Of a DNA stretch of 44,532 nt, positions 37,188 to 44,532 are shown piece by piece; the stretch's first letter is position 1; each line of letters opens with the position of its first letter. The notes beneath the pieces were generated by a model. The model searched no databases. It had not been told where the DNA came from and worked only from the letters and a program-made list of their open reading frames with translations. The DNA comes from Listeria fleischmannii subsp. fleischmannii LU2006-1 (GTDB lineage Bacteria > Bacillota > Bacilli > Lactobacillales > Listeriaceae): the NCBI RefSeq assembly GCF_000344175.1, contig NZ_ALWW01000022.1:1-44532 (forward strand), given 5' to 3'. The position numbers and the translations under genes are program-made.

Positions 37188-37946
37188 ATGCCTGTTATTT
37201 CAATGAAACAATTGCTAGAAGCTGGTGTACATTTCGGACACCAAACACGCCGTTGGAACCCAAAAATGAAGAAATATATCTTCACGGAGCGTAACGGAAT
37301 TTACATTATCGATTTACAAAAAACGGTTAAAAAAGTAGACGAAGCTTTCAACTTCATGCGTGAAGTAGCTGCTGACGGAGGTACAATCCTTTTTGTTGGG
37401 ACTAAAAAACAAGCGCAAGATTCTGTTAAAGAAGAAGCGGAACGTTCTGGTCAATACTTTGTTAACCATCGTTGGTTAGGTGGAACACTTACGAACTTTG
37501 AAACTATTCAAAAACGTATCAAACACCTTAAGAAAATCGAAAAAATGGAAGAAGATGGCACTTTCGAAGTTTTACCTAAGAAAGAAGTTGTCCTTCTTAA
37601 AAAAGAAAAAGAAAAATTAGAGCGCTTCTTAGGCGGTATTAAAGATATGAAAGGTCTTCCTGATGCAATGTTCATCGTTGACCCTCGTAAAGAGCGTATC
37701 GCAGTAGCTGAAGCTCGTAAATTAAATATTCCTATCATTGGTATTGTAGATACAAACTGTGATCCTGATGAAATTGATTATGTAATCCCTGCAAACGATG
37801 ATGCTATTCGTGCGGTTAAACTATTAACAGCTAGAATGGCTGATGCAATCATCGAAGTTAACCAAGGCGAAGAAAACGTTGAAGCTCCTGCAGAAGAAGT
37901 ACAATCTACTGAGGAAGTAGCAGCGGAAGAATCCACTGAAGCTTAA
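37188..37946 (+). CDS. rpsB: 30S ribosomal protein S2
   Basis: 252 residues from the ATG at 37188 ([27 protein letters not shown]), which follows AGGAGGG. The family segments [24 protein letters not shown] and [14 protein letters not shown] are present, with an acidic C-terminal tail. An upstream in-frame ATG (37095) lies in the leader and lacks a ribosome binding site. Confidence 0.98.
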   Translation: MPVISMKQLLEAGVHFGHQTRRWNPKMKKYIFTERNGIYIIDLQKTVKKVDEAFNFMREVAADGGTILFVGTKKQAQDSVKEEAERSGQYFVNHRWLGGTLTNFETIQKRIKHLKKIEKMEEDGTFEVLPKKEVVLLKKEKEKLERFLGGIKDMKGLPDAMFIVDPRKERIAVAEARKLNIPIIGIVDTNCDPDEIDYVIPANDDAIRAVKLLTARMADAIIEVNQGEENVEAPAEEVQSTEEVAAEESTEA

Positions 37947-37965
37947 TTTTTGATGAAGCAACCTG

Positions 37966-37999
37966 AGGTGATAAGAGATTTTACTTATCACCTTTTTTA
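37966..37999 (+). terminator. Terminator-like hairpin between rpsB and tsf
   Basis: AGGTGATAAG / CTTATCACCT perfect 10-bp stem with an 8-nt loop, followed by T5. It could lower tsf expression relative to rpsB. Confidence 0.85.
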
Positions 38000-38025
38000 A
38001 AAGCTAATTATTGGAGGGAAATAAA

Positions 38026-38913
38026 ATGGCAAACATTACAGCACAAATGGTAAAAGAATTACGTGAAAAAACTGGCGCAGGTATGATGGATTGTAAAAAA
38101 GCGTTAGTAGAAACTGATGGCGATATGGATAAAGCAATCGACTATCTTCGTGAAAAAGGTATTGCAAAAGCTGCGAAGAAAGGTGATCGTATTGCTTCTG
38201 AAGGTATGACACATGTTGTAAGTAACGGCAAACACGCTGTTGTTTTAGAAGTTAATGCTGAAACTGACTTTGTTGCTAAAAACGACAACTTTATCCAATT
38301 AGTAGATAAGTTAGCGAATCATTTATTAGCTGTTAAACCTGATAATTTAGATGAAGCTTTAAAAACTGAAATTGAAAGCGGCGTAACGGTTCAAGATTAT
38401 ATTACTGAACAAATTACAAAAATCGGTGAGAAAATTTCTCTTCGCCGTTTTGAAATTAAAGAAAAAGCGGATGACCATGCATTTGGTGAATACATCCACA
38501 TGGGCGGACGTATCGGCGTTTTAACTTTACTTGAAGGTACAGATAAAGAAGAAGTAGCAAAAGATGTTGCGATGCACATTGCGGCTATTAATCCGAAGTA
38601 TATTTCTCGTGATGATGTTGATGCAGCTGAAATCGCGCACGAAAAAGAAATTTTAACACAACAAGCTTTAAACGAAGGAAAACCTGAAAAAATCGTTGAA
38701 AAAATGGTAGAAGGCCGCTTAACTAAATGGTTGAGTGAAATTTCCTTATTAGATCAACCTTTTGTTAAAAACCCTGACATTACAGTTGGCGAATACGTGA
38801 AACAAAACGGTGCAACAGTAGCATCATTCGTACGCTTTGAAGTCGGCGAAGGCTTAGAGAAAAAAGAAGATAACTTTGTAGAAGAAGTTATGAATCAAGT
38901 GAAAAAAGATTAA
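38026..38913 (+). CDS. tsf: Elongation factor Ts
   Basis: EF-Ts recycles EF-Tu by nucleotide exchange. 295 residues from the ATG at 38026 ([27 protein letters not shown]), after TTGGAGGG. The N-terminal UBA-like domain, the TDFVAKND motif and the core domain are normal. An ATG five codons upstream lies before the ribosome binding site. Confidence 0.98.
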   Translation: MANITAQMVKELREKTGAGMMDCKKALVETDGDMDKAIDYLREKGIAKAAKKGDRIASEGMTHVVSNGKHAVVLEVNAETDFVAKNDNFIQLVDKLANHLLAVKPDNLDEALKTEIESGVTVQDYITEQITKIGEKISLRRFEIKEKADDHAFGEYIHMGGRIGVLTLLEGTDKEEVAKDVAMHIAAINPKYISRDDVDAAEIAHEKEILTQQALNEGKPEKIVEKMVEGRLTKWLSEISLLDQPFVKNPDITVGEYVKQNGATVASFVRFEVGEGLEKKEDNFVEEVMNQVKKD

Positions 38914-38927
38914 TTATAAATGATTTG

Positions 38928-38966
38928 AAAAAACCCGTTATTCATAGAGAGTAGCGGGTTTTTATA
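38928..38966 (+). terminator. Terminator of rpsB-tsf
   Basis: AACCCGTTA / TAGCGGGTT stem with A6 before and T5 after. It isolates tsf from the accessory block and from pyrH. Confidence 0.92.
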
Positions 38967-39007
38967 TAGATTTTATAAGGCTTTTTCATTTTAAAATTCT
39001 ATATGGC

Positions 39008-39083
39008 ATTCTATTTTTTAGAAAATTACGCTTACATTTGTTATTTAGGACTAAAAAGGGACATTTCAGGATGTTTTTCGTTT
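39008..39083 (+). repeat. 76-bp upstream element, copy A
   Basis: About 66 of 76 positions match copy B at 40185-40260. The best-kept part is GTTATTTAGGACTAAAA-N2-GGACATTTCAGG. It lies upstream of the small genes that start at 39229. It may be a promoter-proximal regulatory segment or a short duplicated leader. Confidence 0.8.
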
Positions 39084-39228
39084 ACATATTTATTTTTATA
39101 CTATAGTTATTTTGTCTGTTAAAAAAGAGAGCAGTGAAGATGCGCTAAGTCAAAATCAGGTCAGTCTGTGGCGAAATTGTGGGACAAAAACAAAAATGGA
39201 TGAATAGGTTTTTATTTTGAAAGGGGCT

Positions 39229-39276
39229 ATGATAATGCAGGAAGAAATATACTACGAAGCAGAGGTGAGAGAATAG
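39229..39276 (+). CDS. Possible 15-residue leader peptide
   Basis: An ATG 5 nt after AAAGGGG opens a short frame, MIMQEEIYYEAEVRE, whose stop TAG is directly followed by the ATG of the next gene (TAGATG). This arrangement suggests translational coupling or a remnant of a longer gene. No homology is claimed. Confidence 0.35.
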   Translation: MIMQEEIYYEAEVRE

Positions 39277-39480
39277 ATGTATAAAAAGTGGTTGAATTTT
39301 ACTAAGTATCATCCCTATTGGACTGTTATTATCTCGGTTATTATCGGTAGCTTTATAGGAATTAGCATAGAATTTATAATAAATGGAGATTTTATTGGAT
39401 CAGGTCTGTATACGACTATAATATTAACTATGCTTCTCCTTCTTAGTACTAGGTGGCAGGTAAGGAAAAAGGGGAAATAA
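39277..39480 (+). CDS. Small membrane protein, 67 residues
   Basis: Two hydrophobic segments (about 15-36 and 42-57), a basic N-terminus (MYKKWLNFTKYH) and a basic C-terminal tail (RWQVRKKGK). Ribosome binding site GAGGTGAG 7 nt upstream. AT-rich. Function unknown; small two-helix proteins next to secreted cationic proteins are sometimes immunity proteins, which is only a possibility here. Confidence 0.6.
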   Translation: MYKKWLNFTKYHPYWTVIISVIIGSFIGISIEFIINGDFIGSGLYTTIILTMLLLLSTRWQVRKKGK

Positions 39481-39501
39481 CAAAAGAAAGAAAATGGTTT
39501 A

Positions 39502-39624
39502 GTGTATAAAATAAAGAAATCAACGGCCATTATGACAATAATCATGCTAACCTATGCTATCTGTAATATTTCTATAGGTTTTAACAATCACATTCTTGTC
39601 GTGGTTTTATTTTCATTTTTATGA
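39502..39624 (+). CDS. Possible 40-residue membrane peptide
   Basis: GTG start, weak AAGAAAG site, reading MYKIKKSTAIMTIIMLTYAI and continuing to FSFL. One or two hydrophobic segments. It shares the MYK start and an SI-F-N-H/D-I pattern with the 67-residue protein just upstream, so it may be a degenerate relative. Low certainty. Confidence 0.3.
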   Translation: MYKIKKSTAIMTIIMLTYAICNISIGFNNHILVVVLFSFL

Positions 39625-39660
39625 TAGCATTAAGAAAATAGAACTTAAGGGAGATTGCTT

Positions 39661-39997
39661 ATGGAAAAAATGCAGAAATTTATCAACATCTTGTTTCTAA
39701 GTTGTTTATTGATGCCAATAACACTTTTCATTTTTCCACCTACATTTGCCATTACAGACGGTGCTAATGGCGCTAGCTATTTATATGAATTTGGGGGGGC
39801 TCGTGGACTGGCTAACAGTGAGTAGCGATGTCGGGAATAAAAGTGGTTTTATTGAAGTTTTCTTTAATGGGAATACGGGTGTTACCATTCACTGGTTCTC
39901 CGTACTTTACAACTTCTTTATGATTTTTGTATTAGTGTACATGGTTGTTTTTATTCTGTCAGTGTGCTTAAATCGTTCTAGAAAGTATTATAACTAA
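39661..39997 (+). CDS. Small two-TM membrane protein, split at a G7 run
   Basis: The ATG follows AAGGGAG. N-terminal signal/anchor (residues about 7-30, ending PPTFA), then ITDGANGASYLYEFGG, where the frame stops early because of G7 (39793-39799). With six G it continues LVDWLTVSSDVGNKSGFIEVFFNGNTG and ends in a second membrane segment (FFMIFVLVYMVVFILSVCL) and RSRKYYN, about 111 residues. Either a sequencing error or a phase-variable run. No family recognised. Confidence 0.6.
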
Positions 39998-40184
39998 TCT
40001 TTTTATGTATATGTCCAACAAATAAAAGTGAATAGAAATTGAAATATTCGAGTATGAATATCATGGAGTCGTTTTAGTATAATTTAGTTGCGAAATTTAG
40101 ATGAATACATATAATCCATAATATTTTTTTGCCACTTAATTATACTGAATATTAAAATTATTGAAATCGTGAATTCTGAAGTAT
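39998..40184. other. AT-rich gap between the 111-residue protein and repeat B
   Basis: No open frame of note. A perfect TATAAT lies near 40077 without a good -35 box. Confidence 0.4.
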
Positions 40185-40260
40185 ATTCGATTTTCTTGAA
40201 AATTATGCTTACATAGGTTATTTAGGACTAAAACCGGACATTTCAGGGAGTTTTTCGTTT
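40185..40260 (+). repeat. 76-bp upstream element, copy B
   Basis: Second copy of the element at 39008-39083, offset 1177 bp, about 87% identical. It precedes the 53-residue and 206-residue genes, as copy A precedes the earlier small genes. Confidence 0.8.
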
Positions 40261-40267
40261 TTAGGAT

Positions 40268-40304
40268 TTTATTTGTGATAAAATTAACTTGTATCACAAA
40301 TAAA
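40268..40304. promoter_or_regulatory. 13-bp perfect inverted repeat abutting a ribosome binding site
   Basis: TTTATTTGTGATA (40268-40280) and TATCACAAATAAA (40292-40304) around an 11-nt spacer, 1 nt before GGGAGGAG. It may be a DNA operator over a possible extended -10 (TGATAAAAT), or an RNA hairpin that affects translation of the 53-residue gene. Confidence 0.65.
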
Positions 40305-40320
40305 TGGGAGGAGATAAATT

Positions 40321-40482
40321 ATGCGTAACAAAATGATTGGCCTTTTTTTCGGGACTATCCTCGTGTTGATTTTATTGCTATATATAGCATATGTGTATTT
40401 AAATCAACAATTTATATGGGTTGCAGGAATATTATTTGTAGGTGGTACAATATTTAATTGGTTTTATATCGTAGATGTTTGA
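40321..40482 (+). CDS. Small membrane protein, 53 residues
   Basis: MRNKMIGLFFGTILVLILLL opens a first membrane helix, and a second helix follows (about 32-48), ending NWFYIVDV. Excellent site GGGAGGAG before the ATG. It sits 27 nt upstream of the secreted protein gene and is probably cotranscribed; immunity or accessory function for that protein is an inference. Confidence 0.65.
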   Translation: MRNKMIGLFFGTILVLILLLYIAYVYLNQQFIWVAGILFVGGTIFNWFYIVDV

Positions 40483-40509
40483 CAACAAAGAAGTAGGAGG
40501 AGGTTTAGT

Positions 40510-41130
40510 ATGAAAAAATATATTAGCTTTTTGATAATTACAACACTTGTATTTTTGACATTAACACCGTTTTCCGCTAAAGCCGAGGAAGATGAAATCT
40601 ATGATGGAGAAAGTTTGAAATTAATTCAAAGGGATAATAGAATTATATTGGAAGACAAAAGTACTGGAGAGATTGTTACTTTAGAAATGGATGATGAGTC
40701 GAATGGTTCACTTACATTAGAGAATGGGGAAATTGAAGATATACATATAGATAATGAGGGGAATGTGTACGCTGATGGGGAATTGGAAATAGAGGCAGAT
40801 GTTGAGCAGGATGATAATGCCACACCTACATTGCTCCGTGCTAGTAAATGGATATATGTTCAAACCTATAAATATAATACTACAACTCAAGGGAACCTTA
40901 GAAGTATTGCTTTAGGCATCTGTTCATTTATGCCAATTGTAGGACCTATTTATGGCATTGTAGGCATAATTGATGCTGCTAGATCAATGGGGGCAAAAAC
41001 ACTTTATGTGAGAGTTAAGCAATATAGAACTAGTGGATATCAATTTTATAAATATGATTCGTACTACTATACGGATTCTAAACTAACTAAGCTTATCAAG
41101 AAGACCTCAAAAACTAAGCAGATGTGGTAG
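40510..41130 (+). CDS. Secreted protein with acidic pro-region and cationic hydrophobic C-terminal domain
   Basis: A 206-residue protein with a clear Sec signal (MKKYISFLIITTLVFL, cleavage after AKA, residue 25). Residues 26-104 are very acidic (28 D/E against 4 K/R). Residues 105-206 are cationic (16 K/R against 3 D/E), rich in Tyr, with a glycine-rich hydrophobic stretch at 134-156 (ALGICSFMPIVGPIYGIVGI) that could insert into membranes. The bipolar build resembles a toxin or bacteriocin precursor held inactive by an acidic pro-region. I recognise no family. Ribosome binding site TAGGAGGAGG. Single Cys (C138). Confidence 0.75.
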   Translation: MKKYISFLIITTLVFLTLTPFSAKAEEDEIYDGESLKLIQRDNRIILEDKSTGEIVTLEMDDESNGSLTLENGEIEDIHIDNEGNVYADGELEIEADVEQDDNATPTLLRASKWIYVQTYKYNTTTQGNLRSIALGICSFMPIVGPIYGIVGIIDAARSMGAKTLYVRVKQYRTSGYQFYKYDSYYYTDSKLTKLIKKTSKTKQMW

Positions 41131-41208
41131 TTTCATATATATTAAATAACTTACAACAAATGTAAAACGAATAAATTTAGAAATAGAATTAAATAAAATG
41201 CAATTCTA

Positions 41209-41276
41209 AAAAAGCAAAAATCTAGTCAAATTCATTTTTTGAAATGATATCACTAGATTTTTGCTTATTTTTATTT
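41209..41276 (+). terminator. Terminator of the accessory secreted-protein operon
   Basis: AAGCAAAAATCTAGT (41212-41226) pairs perfectly with ACTAGATTTTTGCTT (41252-41266) over a 25-nt loop; a T-rich tail follows. The A-rich 5' arm makes it usable from the opposite side by the VOC gene. Confidence 0.85.
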
Positions 41277-41335
41277 AATCCCATCCTATTTGATTAGAAA
41301 TTTTAACAAAACAAATAGGCTTTTTTCAAAAATAT

Positions 41336-41764
41336 TTACCTTGGTAATGTTTCTTTTTGATAATTAAGTTGCCAGTGAACCCCGTATTTATCTGTTAAGT
41401 TCGCGTAAGTGGCACCCCAAAAAGTTTCTTGAAGCTCCATGTGGACGCTTTTGGCTTCGCTGAGTAATTTGTCGTAGGAACGTTTTAAAGAAGCCTCATC
41501 CTGAAACATAAAGGCAATGGTAACTGTGTCGCCAGAAGCTGTGGCCATGCCTTCAGGAGCATCAGAAAAGAGTAGGAAATCAACTCCGTCTTTTGCTAGC
41601 CATCCGTGAATTAAACGTTTAGCCGCTAAATCGTTTCCAGAAAAATCTTCCATATCACCGTAACGCTGAACGCCGCTGTTATCCGCTTCAAATACATCTT
41701 TATAGTACTCTAAGACGTCATTTGCCGTGCCATCAAAAATTAAATAAGGTACAGTCCAAACCAT
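41336..41764 (-). CDS. VOC-superfamily (PhnB-like) protein
   Basis: About 142 residues, of the glyoxalase-fold PhnB/3-demethylubiquinone-methyltransferase-like group. Typical parts are PYLIFDGTANDVLEYYKDVF at the start, GDTVTIAFMFQDE in the middle, and the end TFWGATYANLTDKYGVHWQLNY. Enzymatic role unknown. Three ATG codons lie in tandem after GGAGG; the third (41764) has the best spacing. Confidence 0.88.
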   Translation of the reverse strand: MVWTVPYLIFDGTANDVLEYYKDVFEADNSGVQRYGDMEDFSGNDLAAKRLIHGWLAKDGVDFLLFSDAPEGMATASGDTVTIAFMFQDEASLKRSYDKLLSEAKSVHMELQETFWGATYANLTDKYGVHWQLNYQKETLPR

Positions 41765-41978
41765 CATCATTCCTCCTTTTAATTGCTTATCGTATTATAG
41801 CATGTTTTTGGAAAATTAGGAGAATAAAACGCTTTTTCTTTGTTTAAAAAGGGGATGCAAACATTTTTTTGATTTTTATATAAAAATGCTTTTGTAATGA
41901 CAGGTTTTCTAGTAAAATAGATACTGGTGGATAAAGAATGTTGATTATCACGAAAAAGAATGAATAGCGGAGGTTTTT

Positions 41979-42707
41979 ATGGATACCCCAGAATATAAAC
42001 GTGTAGTATTAAAGTTAAGTGGTGAAGCATTAGCGGGAACAGATGGATTTGGCATTAAACCAAATGTTGTGAACGCAATCTCAAAACAAGTGAAAGAAGT
42101 AGTAGAGTTAGGCGTTGAAGTAGCCATTGTTGTTGGTGGCGGAAATATTTGGCGCGGTAAGCTAGGAAGCGAGATGGGCATGGACCGCGCGGCAGCGGAT
42201 TATATGGGTATGCTTGCGACTGTCATGAACTCTCTTTCTTTACAAGATTCTTTGGAAAATGTAGGTGTGGCAACGCGCGTTCAAACTTCAATTGATATGC
42301 GTCAAATCGCTGAACCATACATACGACGTAAAGCCATTCGTCATCTCGAAAAAGGACGAGTAGTCATCTTTGCAGGTGGTACAGGGAATCCTTATTTCTC
42401 AACTGACACAACAGCAGCCTTACGTGCAGCTGAAATTGAAGCGGATGTCATTTTAATGGCGAAAAATAATGTGGATGGCGTTTATAGTGCCGATCCTAAA
42501 ATCGATGAAACCGCTAAAAAATATGATGAACTTTCTTATTTGGATGTAATTAAAGAAGGACTCCAAGTTATGGATTCGACAGCTTCATCATTAAGCATGG
42601 ATAATGATATTCCGCTTATCGTATTCTCGTTTGCGGAAGATGAAAATAATATTAAACGAGTCATCCTCGGTGAAAAAATCGGGACAACTGTTAGGGGGAA
42701 AAACTAA
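41979..42707 (+). CDS. pyrH: UMP kinase PyrH
   Basis: UMP kinase of the amino acid kinase fold, making UDP from UMP. 242 residues with [41 protein letters not shown] and [13 protein letters not shown]. Start after AGCGGAGG. Normally next to tsf in Firmicutes; here separated from it by about 3 kb. frr begins on the next base after its stop. Confidence 0.98.
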   Translation: MDTPEYKRVVLKLSGEALAGTDGFGIKPNVVNAISKQVKEVVELGVEVAIVVGGGNIWRGKLGSEMGMDRAAADYMGMLATVMNSLSLQDSLENVGVATRVQTSIDMRQIAEPYIRRKAIRHLEKGRVVIFAGGTGNPYFSTDTTAALRAAEIEADVILMAKNNVDGVYSADPKIDETAKKYDELSYLDVIKEGLQVMDSTASSLSMDNDIPLIVFSFAEDENNIKRVILGEKIGTTVRGKN

Positions 42708-43265
42708 ATGAGTAAAGAAGTCTTGCAAAATTCAAAAGAAAAAATGGACAAAGCAGAACAAGCTTTAGTGCGTACTTTAGGTCAAATCCGCGCTGGTCGC
42801 GCGAATGCTTCTATTTTAGATCGTGTTCAAGTGGAATACTACGGGGCGCCGACGCCACTTAACCAAATGGCAAGCATCTCCATTCCAGAAGCACGTATGC
42901 TTTTAATTACACCTTTTGATAAAAATGTGATTGGTGATATCGAAAAAGCAATTTTAAAATCTGATTTAGGCTTAACGCCAAATAATGATGGTTCCGTGTT
43001 GCGTTTAACGATTCCACAATTAACAGAAGAACGCCGTCGTGAATTAGCAAAAGAAGTGAAAAAAGAAGCTGAAGAAGCTAAAATAGCAGTGCGTAACGTT
43101 CGTCGTGATGCGAATGATGAACTTAAGAAAATTGAAAAAGCTGGCGATATTACAGAAGATGATTTGCATAGCTATACAGAAGATGTACAAAAATTAACAG
43201 ATACAAGTATTAAAAATATTGATGAAATTGCGAAAAACAAAGAAGCTGAAATTCTAGAAGTGTAA
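42708..43265 (+). CDS. frr: Ribosome recycling factor
   Basis: Releases ribosomes after termination together with EF-G. 185 residues with the family segments [43 protein letters not shown] and the helical C-terminus. Zero-base spacing to pyrH; one operon. Confidence 0.98.
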   Translation: MSKEVLQNSKEKMDKAEQALVRTLGQIRAGRANASILDRVQVEYYGAPTPLNQMASISIPEARMLLITPFDKNVIGDIEKAILKSDLGLTPNNDGSVLRLTIPQLTEERRRELAKEVKKEAEEAKIAVRNVRRDANDELKKIEKAGDITEDDLHSYTEDVQKLTDTSIKNIDEIAKNKEAEILEV

Positions 43266-43277
43266 GCTAGTCAGTTT

Positions 43278-43325
43278 AAAGCATTCCTTTTCTTCTAACC
43301 TGAGAAGGGAGGAATGCTTTTTCTT
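43278..43325 (+). terminator. Terminator of pyrH-frr
   Basis: AAAGCATTCCT / AGGAATGCTTT stem with an inner CTTCT / AGAAG arm, followed by T5. Confidence 0.9.
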
Positions 43326-43460
43326 ATTCTGTATGATGAATAGTCTTCTCATGAAAATCTCATGTTCCACATCAAAATTTTAGTACATTAATAGCGGGAT
43401 TTTTGATATTATAAGTATAGATATGCGCATAAAAATGGCATCTCTATTGGAGGATTAAGA

Positions 43461-44219
43461 ATGTTTAAGAAGCTATTTGGACAAAATGAAAATTATATAG
43501 ATAGCGAACTTTCGGCAGAAGTGCCACTTCCTAAGCATGTTGCCATTATTATGGACGGTAATGGAAGGTGGGCGAAACGGCGTTTTTTGCCGCGGATTGC
43601 TGGGCATAAAGAAGGTATGAATGTCGTTAAAAAAATCACGAAGTATGCGAGCAGTCTAGGAATTGAAGTGCTCACATTATATGCTTTTTCTACAGAAAAC
43701 TGGAAAAGACCAACAGATGAAGTTGATTTTTTAATGAAACTACCTGTCGAATTTTTTGAAACTTTTGTGCCTGAACTTGTGGAAGAAAATGTTCGTGTAA
43801 ATATCATGGGCTACCGAGAAAATTTGCCGGCCCATACTCTTAAATCGGTTGAAGATGCTATTGAAGCAACGAAACACTGTACGGGTCTAGTATTGAACTT
43901 TGCACTAAATTATGGTGGGCGTGCAGAAATTTTATCCGCAACAAAAGCGGCTATCCTTGAATTAAAAGAAGAGGGACGAGACCCAGAAGACATTACAGAA
44001 GCGGATATTGATAATCATTTGATGAGTCAGGGGTTAGGGGATCCGGATTTATTAATTAGGACGAGCGGTGAGCTTCGGCTGAGTAATTTTATGCTCTGGC
44101 AATTAGCCTATAGTGAATTTTATTTTACTGAGGTGCACTGGCCAGACTTTAAAGAAGAAGATTTCCTTCAAGCGATGATTGATTATCAAAATCGGTCACG
44201 TAGGTACGGAGGTTTGTAG
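43461..44219 (+). CDS. uppS: Isoprenyl transferase UppS (undecaprenyl diphosphate synthase)
   Basis: Makes the C55 lipid carrier for cell-wall synthesis from FPP and IPP. 252 residues, with catalytic D32 in AIIMDGNGRWAKRR, LTLYAFSTENWKRP, LNYGGRAEIL and DLLIRTSGELRLSNFMLWQLAYSE. Start after TTGGAGG. Own promoter region after the frr terminator; cdsA follows 14 nt later. Confidence 0.98.
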   Translation: MFKKLFGQNENYIDSELSAEVPLPKHVAIIMDGNGRWAKRRFLPRIAGHKEGMNVVKKITKYASSLGIEVLTLYAFSTENWKRPTDEVDFLMKLPVEFFETFVPELVEENVRVNIMGYRENLPAHTLKSVEDAIEATKHCTGLVLNFALNYGGRAEILSATKAAILELKEEGRDPEDITEADIDNHLMSQGLGDPDLLIRTSGELRLSNFMLWQLAYSEFYFTEVHWPDFKEEDFLQAMIDYQNRSRRYGGL

Positions 44220-44233
44220 GGAGGACAAGTTAC

Positions 44234-44532
44234 GTGAAGACAAGAATAATTACAGCAATTGTTGCACTCATTGTTTTTATTCCTTTTGTAGTCATAGGGG
44301 GAATTCCATTTGAATTAATGAGCTTACTTCTTGCGACAATTGCTGTATATGAGATTTTAGTGATGGTGAAACAATCCTGTTTTTTCGATTAGTGGGATAG
44401 TGACCATTCTACTTACTTGGCTTGTGACGATGCCAGATCGCTATTTAACTATTTTTCATGAAATTGGACTATCCAAAATGGAACTTATTTTATTAGAATC
44501 GCCATTTTATTAGCTTATACTGTTATTTTCAA
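44234..44532 (+). CDS. cdsA: Phosphatidate cytidylyltransferase CdsA, partial and frameshifted
   Basis: Makes CDP-diacylglycerol in the membrane. GTG start 8 nt after GGGAGGAC; MKTRIITAIVALIVFIPFVV is the CdsA N-terminus as expected after uppS. The frame is broken twice in homopolymers near the window end: an extra T in T6 (44380-44385) and a missing T in T4 (44488-44491). With both corrected it continues ...SISGIVTILLTWLVTMPDR... and ...FIRIAILLAYTVIF. It runs off the window. Errors at a contig end are the simplest explanation. Confidence 0.85.

Noticed and set aside
39008-40260. attL/attR of an integrated element
   Set aside because: The copies are only about 87% identical, and no integrase or recombinase gene lies between them.

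Overview
This 44.5 kb window reads as chromosomal DNA of a low-GC Gram-positive bacterium, most likely Listeria in the broad sense. The basis is protein similarity recalled from memory plus gene order: tRNA cluster, MFS gene, metE, metI, metF, menA, menF-D-H-B-E, a lone zinc-binding lipoprotein, yidD, metK, asnB, ytqAB (mnmLM), leuS, rpsB, tsf. As I remember it, this follows the lmo1682 to lmo1657 stretch of L. monocytogenes. The species cannot be fixed by reading alone. Several genes are split by single-base changes in homopolymer runs, and both window ends look damaged, so this is probably a whole draft contig with homopolymer errors.

Layout. Positions 1-1420 hold a tRNA operon (a degraded Leu, then Arg, Pro, Ala, Met, Ile2, Ser, fMet, Asp, Phe, Gly, Ile, Asn, Ser, Glu) ending in a terminator. 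1449-2603 is an MFS transporter. 2592-8149 is a SAM-riboswitch-controlled methionine operon (metE, metI, bifunctional metF). 8155-10743 is a divergent TetR / drug-efflux pair with two matching operators; the efflux gene carries a C-terminal isochorismatase-like domain. 10796-18026 is menaquinone synthesis: menA on the minus strand, divergent from menF-D-H-B-E. A GNAT gene, a palindromic element between two copies of a terminator, and a Zur-type-controlled zinc lipoprotein gene follow. 19962-22187 holds yidD, a NUDIX hydrolase, a DUF2584 gene and small proteins. 22195-25732 carries metK under a second SAM riboswitch, and asnB. 25833-27769 is a penicillin-V-acylase-like hydrolase with an esterase. 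27801-29314 is the mnmM/mnmL tRNA-modification pair. 29461-33699 is an amino-acid permease and an accessory lipoprotein / ABC ATPase / FtsX-like permease operon. 33710-36457 is T-box-controlled leuS. 37029-38965 is rpsB-tsf. About 3 kb of AT-rich accessory DNA then separates tsf from pyrH-frr-uppS-cdsA.

Functional links. Methionine synthesis (metE, metI, metF) and its conversion to SAM (metK) are each under their own SAM-I riboswitch. The men genes form a translationally coupled run from chorismate to o-succinylbenzoyl-CoA and DHNA-CoA, with menA completing the membrane step. rpsB, tsf, pyrH, frr, uppS and cdsA are the usual Firmicutes translation and envelope cluster, here interrupted.

The most unusual part is 39.0-41.3 kb. 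It has two copies of a 76-bp upstream element, several tiny membrane proteins, a 13-bp inverted repeat directly before a ribosome binding site, and a secreted 206-residue protein with a strongly acidic N-terminal half and a cationic, glycine-rich hydrophobic C-terminal half. I read it as a candidate secreted toxin or bacteriocin-like locus, which is inference only. The lipoprotein/ABC operon at 31.0-33.7 kb is a second uncharacterised system.
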